This document shows positions 49,467 to 54,309 of a stretch of DNA of 54,309 nt, piece after piece. Location of the stretch: the NCBI GenBank assembly GCA_018606725.1, contig JAGYID010000005.1, positions 1 to 54,309 of the forward strand. The letters run 5' to 3'. A model generated the notes under the pieces. It was not told the origin of the DNA. It worked only from the letters and a program-made list of their open reading frames with translations, and ran no database searches. This stretch comes from Acidobacteriota bacterium (GTDB lineage: Bacteria; Acidobacteriota; Polarisedimenticolia; Gp22-AA2). The position numbers were made by a program, and so were the translations under genes. Each line of letters begins with the position of its first letter. Positions within the stretch are counted from its first letter, which is position 1.

Positions 49467-50389
49467 GGTCGACGCGTCGATCACCGGGCCGGGCCGCGGC
49501 GACCTTCCTGTTCCTGCGGCCGCGTCTGGCGCTCGGCCTGCTGCTGGCGCCGCCGCTCGCCTGGCTCGGGGCCGTTTACCTGGGCTCGCTGGCGTCGCTG
49601 GTGGTGCAGAGCTTCTTTCATCTGGATGGCTTCACCGGTCAGGTGATCCGGAAATTCACCTTCGCCACCTGGCGGGATCTCATGACGCCCGCCAACTTCG
49701 ATATCGCATTGCGCACCGCGACCATGGCGGCGGCGGTCACGGTGGCGGCGGCGCTGCTGGCGTTCCCGCTGGCCTATTACATGGCGCGCTACGCCTCGCC
49801 CGCCGTCAAAGCGGTCCTGATGGTCGGGGTCCTGCTGCCGCTCTGGTCGAGCTACCTGGTGCGGGTCTACTCCTGGAAGCTGATCCTGGCGAAGGAGGGT
49901 GTTTTCGCCTGGTTCGTCGGGCAGGCGGGACTCACCTGGCTGCTCGAGCGCGTGCTCGCGCTTCCTGTCATTGGGGGGCCGTCGCTGTCGGTCTCGTCGC
50001 TCGGGACCTTCCTCGCCTTCCTGTACGTCTGGCTGCCCTACATGATCCTGCCGATCGAGGCGGCGCTGCAGCGCGTGCCGCGCTCGCTGGTGGAGGCATC
50101 CGCCGATCTCGGGGCCCGCCCGGCGCAGACCTTCCGGCGCGTGACCCTGCCGCTGGCGCTCCCGGGCGTCATCGCCGGATCGATCTTCACCTTCTCGTTG
50201 ACCCTCGGGGATTTCGTGGTGCCGAGCGTCCTGGGGAACTCCAGCCTGTTCATCGGCCAGGCGGTGCTGGCCCACCAGGGGACGGCCGGCAACATCCCGC
50301 TGGCGGCGGCGTTCACGGTCATCCCGATGGCGATCATGGGCGCCTACCTGCTTTTCGCCAGGAGACTCGGGGCGTTCGATGCGCTTTGA
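49463..50389 (+). CDS. potB: PotB-type ABC permease
   Basis: Inner-membrane permease of 308 residues with six or so helices. The coupling loop [25 protein letters not shown] contains the EAA motif that contacts the ATPase. [14 protein letters not shown] and a [10 protein letters not shown] stretch are typical of PotB. It overlaps potA by four bases and potC by 11. Pairs with PotC to form the channel. Confidence 0.92.
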   Translation: MRSTRRSPGRAAATFLFLRPRLALGLLLAPPLAWLGAVYLGSLASLVVQSFFHLDGFTGQVIRKFTFATWRDLMTPANFDIALRTATMAAAVTVAAALLAFPLAYYMARYASPAVKAVLMVGVLLPLWSSYLVRVYSWKLILAKEGVFAWFVGQAGLTWLLERVLALPVIGGPSLSVSSLGTFLAFLYVWLPYMILPIEAALQRVPRSLVEASADLGARPAQTFRRVTLPLALPGVIAGSIFTFSLTLGDFVVPSVLGNSSLFIGQAVLAHQGTAGNIPLAAAFTVIPMAIMGAYLLFARRLGAFDAL

Positions 50390-51209
50390 GCCGGCCGCGT
50401 CGCAAGGTCGCGAACGGGCGCCGGCGGCGCTGAAGCTGGCGGTGGCCGGGGTCCTGCTGTTCCTGCACCTGCCGTTCGCGATCATCGTGCTGTATGCCTT
50501 CACCACCGACGACGCCTCGTACCGCTTCCCGCCGCCGGGGCTGACGCTCGACTGGCTGCAAGTGGCCTGGAACCGCCCGGATGTCTGGCAGGCGCTCGGT
50601 CTGTCGCTGCGGGTCGCCGCCGCGGCGACCGCCGCGGCGCTGGTCCTGGGCACGCTCGCCGCCGCGGCCGTGCACAAGAGCCGCTTCTTCGGCCGCGAGG
50701 CGCTGTCGTTTCTGCTGATCCTGCCGATCGCCCTGCCGGGGATCGTCACCGGCATCGCGCTGCGTTCGGCGATGAGCCTGGCGTCGATCCCGTTCTCGTT
50801 CTGGACCGTCGTGGTCGGCCACGCGACTTTCTGCGTCGTCGTGGTCTACAACAACGTCCTGGCCCGTTTGCGGCGCACGCCGGCCTCGCTGGCCGAGGCG
50901 TCGATGGATCTCGGCGCTACGCCGCAGCAGACCTTCCGCCGGATCCTGCTGCCGCACCTGGCGACCGCCCTGGTCGCCGGCGGCATGCTGGCCTTCGCCC
51001 TGTCGTTCGACGAGATCATCGTGACGACCTTCACCGCCGGGCAGCAGCAGACGCTGCCGATCTGGATCTACGCCCAGCTCAGCAAGCCGAGGCAGCGCCC
51101 GGTCACCAACGTCGTCGCGGTGTTCGTGGTGCTGACCACGGCCGTGCCGATCCTGCTGGCCCATCTGCTGACGCGGGACAAGGGCGGGGGGATCGCCGGA
51201 GAGCGGTGA
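50379..51209 (+). CDS. potC: PotC-type ABC permease
   Basis: Inner-membrane permease of 276 residues, partner of PotB. It has an EAA loop ([18 protein letters not shown]) and [15 protein letters not shown], a segment characteristic of PotC. Its stop overlaps the start of the decahaem cytochrome gene as GTGA, which links the transporter to the electron-transfer genes by translation. Confidence 0.92.
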   Translation: MRFEPAASQGRERAPAALKLAVAGVLLFLHLPFAIIVLYAFTTDDASYRFPPPGLTLDWLQVAWNRPDVWQALGLSLRVAAAATAAALVLGTLAAAAVHKSRFFGREALSFLLILPIALPGIVTGIALRSAMSLASIPFSFWTVVVGHATFCVVVVYNNVLARLRRTPASLAEASMDLGATPQQTFRRILLPHLATALVAGGMLAFALSFDEIIVTTFTAGQQQTLPIWIYAQLSKPRQRPVTNVVAVFVVLTTAVPILLAHLLTRDKGGGIAGER

Positions 51210-52132
51210 TCTTCCGGCACATGGCATGTCCTTCGCTAGCCTCACGACCGCGGGAGGCCCATTACTTGCGAAGACTCGCAGGCCGGTTGTCCCCCCCGAT
51301 GCTCGCGGCGCTGGCGTTCGCAGGTCTGGCGCTGACGCCGCCGGCGGCGGCCGCCGAGCAGGCAGGCGAACCGCCCTACCCGCACGGCTCCTATGTCGAG
51401 GACTGCGGCCTGTGCCACGAGGCGCAGGGCTGGAGGCCGGCGCGCCCCGGTCCGCAGTTCAACCACGCGAAATATTTTCGGCTGGAAGGTGCCCACAGGA
51501 CGGCGGCGTGCAACGGCTGCCACAAATCGCTGAAGTTCGACGCGGAGAAAACCAAACAGGACTGCGTCGACTGTCACGGCGACCCCCACATCGGCGAATT
51601 CGGTCCCGATTGCGCCCGCTGTCACACGACGGTGAGCTTCATCGACCAGGCGCGGATGCGGCGGGCGCACATCCTGACCCGCTTCCCGCTCGTCGGCGTT
51701 CACTACGCGGCTGACTGCGACACCTGCCACCCGCCGCAGGCGCAGGGTCACCTCAGGTACGTCAACACCCGCACCGACTGCGTCGCCTGCCACCTGGACG
51801 ATTACCTGGGCACGACCAACCCTAACCATCAGGCGGCTAATTTGTCGCAGGACTGCAACCAGTGCCACTTCCAGACGACCTGGCTGCCGGCGCGCTTCCC
51901 GGGACACGACTCGCTGTACTTCCCGATCTCCACCGGGACGCACCGCGGCAAGTGGACCTATTGCAGCGAGTGCCACTACCAGCCGGGCTCCTACACGATC
52001 TTCTCCTGCATCCTCTGTCATGCGCACAGCGATTCGGCGCAGCTGGCCAACAAGCACTCGGGAGTCGGGGGGTACCAGTACACCAACACCTCCTGCTACA
52101 CCTGCCATCCGAGCGGGCAGGCGGACGACTGA
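51206..52132 (+). CDS. Decahaem c-type cytochrome, periplasmic
   Basis: Protein of 308 residues with ten CxxCH motifs: CGLCH, CNGCH, CVDCH, CARCH, CDTCH, CVACH, CNQCH, CSECH, CILCH and CYTCH. An N-terminal signal peptide ends near PPAAAAEQ. Ten haems in about 270 mature residues is the same number and a similar size to MtrA/PioA, the periplasmic half of porin-cytochrome conduits. The GTG at 51206 overlaps potC; an ATG at 51221 is possible. The next gene is a beta-barrel that begins one base into this stop. Equivalence with MtrA is an inference from haem count and context; a soluble electron shuttle is the alternative. Confidence 0.92.
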   Translation: MIFRHMACPSLASRPREAHYLRRLAGRLSPPMLAALAFAGLALTPPAAAAEQAGEPPYPHGSYVEDCGLCHEAQGWRPARPGPQFNHAKYFRLEGAHRTAACNGCHKSLKFDAEKTKQDCVDCHGDPHIGEFGPDCARCHTTVSFIDQARMRRAHILTRFPLVGVHYAADCDTCHPPQAQGHLRYVNTRTDCVACHLDDYLGTTNPNHQAANLSQDCNQCHFQTTWLPARFPGHDSLYFPISTGTHRGKWTYCSECHYQPGSYTIFSCILCHAHSDSAQLANKHSGVGGYQYTNTSCYTCHPSGQADD

Positions 52133-53808
52133 TGAGAGCGACCAGAATCGCCTTGGCGCTCGTGGCGCTCGTCACGGTGCCGGCGCCATCGCCCCACGCC
52201 CGGGCCCAGGACGCGCCGCCGCCGGCCGCGGCCCCGGCGACCGCGGCCCAGGTGCCTGCGGCCCCGGCGCCCGCAGCCCCGGCGACGGCGCGCATCACCT
52301 ACGTCACCGGCACGTCGATCTATCTCGACGCGGGGCGGCAGGAGGGGATCAACGAGGGCGACACCATCGAGGTCATGCGCGACGGACAGATGATCGCGAC
52401 GCTTCGTGTCGCCTACCTGTCGGAGCACAGCTCCTCCTGCACCATCGTCGGCGTCTCGGAGCCGCCGGCGGTCGGCGATGTCGCGCGCTACACGCCGCGC
52501 GCGCCGTTGACGGGCGCCGCGGGCGCGACCGCGCCGGGCGAGGTGGCGGGCCCGGGCTCCGGCGCCGGAGCGGCGCCGACCGCGACGCGGAGCCGGTTCA
52601 GCGGGCCGGGTCTGCACGGGCGTGCGGGGGTGCGCTATCTCGTCGTGCGGGACACCGGCAACGCCGACAACGGCTATACGCAGCCGTCGCTCGACCTGCG
52701 GCTCGACGGCGAGGGGCTCGGCGGCAGCGACTTCGACCTGAACGTCGACGTCCGGGCGCGGCAGACCTACCGGAACTGGCCGGGGTCCGAGGACCAGCGG
52801 CTCGACCGCGTCTACCGGCTGTCGACGACCTACCGTTTCCCGGACCGCCGGCAGCGGCTCACCGTCGGGCGCCAGTTCGCTCCGAACCTCGAGGCGGTGA
52901 ACATCTTCGACGGGGCTCTCTATGACATCGACGGCGGGCGGTGGGGTGCCGGGTTCTTCGCCGGCACGCAGCCGGACCCGACCGACTTCGGCGTCGACGG
53001 CACCGTCACGGAGTACGGCGGCTACTACCTCGTTCACAGTCGCGCGCCGGAGGCGAAACAATGGGCCGTCACGCTGGGGCTGATCGATTCGTATGCCGAG
53101 GGGGACGTCAACCGGGAGTGGTTCTATCTACAGGGGCGCTACCGCGGCCCCCGGCTCAACGGTTTCGTGACCTCGGAGATCGACTACAACCGTTCCTGGA
53201 AAGTCAGCGAAGCGGGTGAGAGCACCGTCTCGCCCACCAGCACGTTCGCGACCCTGCACTTCCGGGCCAGCGAGCACGTCAGTCTGCGCGCCGGGTACGA
53301 CAACCGCCGCAGCGTCAGGCTGTACCAGGACCGCGTGACCCCTGCGACCACGTTCGATGACGCCTACCGGCAGGGGGGCTGGGCCGGGGCTTCGTTCAGG
53401 TTCGGCAGGCATTTCGGCATCGGCGCGGACGCGCGCGTCAGCACCGGCGGCCCGGCCGGCCGGGCCGACGGCTACTCGGGCGACCTCGCGTGGGACGGCG
53501 TCGGCGGCGCCAATTTCGGGTTCAGCCTGCGCACCACCCGCTACGGCAACGATCACAGCGACGGCTGGCTTTACACCCTGATCGGCGGGTGGGACCTCGG
53601 CCGGCGCTGCCGCATGGATCTGTCGGTCGGCCGGGTGGAAGAGACCGACACGGAGGATACGGCGCTCGACCGCTCCGACGACTGGTACGGCATCGACCTG
53701 AATATCGTGATGGGGCGGAGCTGGTTCGCGATCGTGTCGTGGGAGCGCTACACCGGTACCTTCAACGACAACGACCAGGGGTACGTCGCGGCGACCTACC
53801 GCTTCTAA
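52132..53808 (+). CDS. Outer-membrane beta-barrel with N-terminal periplasmic domain
   Basis: Protein of 558 residues. A signal peptide ends near HARAQDAPP and is followed by an Ala/Pro linker. A small beta domain (about 53-115, ITYVTGTSIYLDAGR to GDVARYTP) precedes a second linker. About 400 residues of amphipathic strands then run to a terminal Phe (VAATYRF), the usual barrel-insertion signal. It overlaps the decahaem gene stop by one base (TGATG), so the two are coupled. It could sheathe the cytochrome as MtrB or PioB does, although sequence similarity to MtrB cannot be judged by eye. Confidence 0.85.
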   Translation: MRATRIALALVALVTVPAPSPHARAQDAPPPAAAPATAAQVPAAPAPAAPATARITYVTGTSIYLDAGRQEGINEGDTIEVMRDGQMIATLRVAYLSEHSSSCTIVGVSEPPAVGDVARYTPRAPLTGAAGATAPGEVAGPGSGAGAAPTATRSRFSGPGLHGRAGVRYLVVRDTGNADNGYTQPSLDLRLDGEGLGGSDFDLNVDVRARQTYRNWPGSEDQRLDRVYRLSTTYRFPDRRQRLTVGRQFAPNLEAVNIFDGALYDIDGGRWGAGFFAGTQPDPTDFGVDGTVTEYGGYYLVHSRAPEAKQWAVTLGLIDSYAEGDVNREWFYLQGRYRGPRLNGFVTSEIDYNRSWKVSEAGESTVSPTSTFATLHFRASEHVSLRAGYDNRRSVRLYQDRVTPATTFDDAYRQGGWAGASFRFGRHFGIGADARVSTGGPAGRADGYSGDLAWDGVGGANFGFSLRTTRYGNDHSDGWLYTLIGGWDLGRRCRMDLSVGRVEETDTEDTALDRSDDWYGIDLNIVMGRSWFAIVSWERYTGTFNDNDQGYVAATYRF

Positions 53809-53833
53809 AGTTCCTCACGGACCTCATTTCCGC

Positions 53834-53861
53834 TTGACTGGACCCGGCGACCGGGTAGATT
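53834..53861 (+). promoter_or_regulatory. Promoter candidate for the right-edge protease gene
   Basis: TTGACT (53834-53839), 16-base spacer, TAGATT (53856-53861). Transcription would begin near 53868, about 22 bases before the ATG at 53890. No terminator is seen between the barrel gene stop (53808) and this element. Confidence 0.45.
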
Positions 53862-53889
53862 CCCACCGACGCTCCGCGGACCTATCCAG

Positions 53890-54309
53890 ATGAAAAGGCT
53901 GATCATCGTGCTCTGCGCCGGGGTCCTCCTGGCCATTCGGGTTGCGCCGGCAACGGCGGCAGGCGACCCGGACCGGGGTGCCCGCGCCGGCCCGGCGGCC
54001 GATCCGATCGAGCCCGACCTGCGGGAGCGTCTCGCCACGTTGGAGAAGGGACGGAAGGTCGCGGTGATCGTCCGTTTCACCTCCGGGCAGGAGCCGGCGG
54101 CGGACCTCCGCCCCGCCGGCAGGGCCGGGCGCGCCGGGTTGATCCGATCGCTGCGGCTCGCCGCCGAGGCGAGCCAGCGCGAGGTGAGAGCCGCGCTCGA
54201 TCGCGACCGCGCCGGTCCGTACACCGTGCTGTGGCTCATCGACGCTCTGGCGCTCGAGGCGGAGCCGGCCGTCATCCGAAGACTGGCGATGCGGCCGGAG
54301 GTCGCCTCG
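53890..54309 (+). CDS. N-terminus of an exported subtilisin-like (S8) protease, cut by window end
   Basis: The frame is open for 140 codons and leaves the window without a stop. A Sec signal peptide (MKRLIIVLCAGVLLAIRV, cut near ATAAG) is followed by a prodomain-like region, with KVAVIVRFTSG, a long helix with LRLAAEASQREVRAAL, and VLWLIDALALEAEP. This order resembles the prodomain of bacillopeptidase F-type S8 proteases. The catalytic Asp, His and Ser are beyond the edge, so the enzyme class is inferred. Nothing ties it to the decahaem operon except position. Confidence 0.65.
   Translation, partial: MKRLIIVLCAGVLLAIRVAPATAAGDPDRGARAGPAADPIEPDLRERLATLEKGRKVAVIVRFTSGQEPAADLRPAGRAGRAGLIRSLRLAAEASQREVRAALDRDRAGPYTVLWLIDALALEAEPAVIRRLAMRPEVAS

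Noticed and set aside
1-54309. CRISPR array, tRNA/rRNA genes, insertion sequences or prophage genes
   Set aside because: No regularly spaced repeats, no cloverleaf or rRNA-like stretch and no transposase, integrase or phage structural motif was seen by eye. A covariance-model scan would be needed to exclude small RNAs.

Overview
This is a very GC-rich stretch (roughly 70% G+C by eye) with almost no non-coding space. About 41 genes are packed into short operons whose members often overlap by 1-11 bases (ATGA, GTGA and TGATG junctions). The cell looks Gram-negative: there are outer-membrane beta-barrels ending in Phe, a periplasmic multihaem cytochrome, Sec and Tat signal peptides and a type IV pilin-like protein. 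The gene mix (Ser/Thr kinase-TolB-TPR fusion, tricorn protease, sortilin-like propeller, PPi-type phosphofructokinase, zinc-ribbon MscL) suggests an uncultured Acidobacteriota-type bacterium. That is an inference from gene content, not from a phylogenetic marker. No tRNA, rRNA, CRISPR array, transposase or phage gene was seen, so this reads as core chromosome.

Layout. 1-6.0 kb (minus): a glycolysis operon transcribed GAPDH-like -> GAPDH -> class II aldolase -> PPi-phosphofructokinase -> patatin lipase. 6.0-9.4 kb: exported isoaspartyl methyltransferase, a zinc-ribbon membrane protein and a quinone oxidoreductase. 9.6-17 kb: a large exported propeller protein, a GspG-like pilin, a J-domain-like membrane protein, a small Cys-rich secreted protein and a kinase-TolB-TPR sensor. 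17.1-22.2 kb: a tightly overlapped VirJ-like hydrolase / MprF / AcvB-like hydrolase operon, predicted to make and break aminoacyl-phosphatidylglycerol. 22.3-25.9 kb: a tandem RidA/chorismatase-like protein and a fused haem/propeller/TPR protein. 25.9-30.5 kb (minus): acyl-CoA ligase, two small membrane proteins and a Tat-exported Fe-S aldo/keto reductase.

30.6-38.6 kb: orphan transhydrogenase alpha subunit, thioesterase, several membrane proteins, then a single-chain NfnAB-type flavo-iron-sulfur enzyme with a rubrerythrin-like and a HEAT-repeat protein. 38.6-43.4 kb (minus): tricorn protease, an LsrF homologue and an Rrf2 regulator. 43.4-45.6 kb: a corrinoid protein and its MttB-family methyltransferase. 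45.5-46.9 kb (minus): DUF481 barrel and MscL. 47.2-53.8 kb: a polyamine-type ABC transporter (potDABC) coupled directly to a decahaem cytochrome and an outer-membrane barrel. A serine-protease-like gene runs off the right edge.

The most unusual units are the potDABC-decahaem-barrel operon, which may add a porin-cytochrome electron conduit to a transporter, and the VirJ-MprF-AcvB lipid-modification operon. Others worth a look are the GAPDH/GAPDH-like overlapping pair, the haem-propeller-TPR fusion and the corrinoid/non-pyrrolysine methyltransferase pair. Functions are family assignments read from motifs; nothing here was tested by search or experiment.
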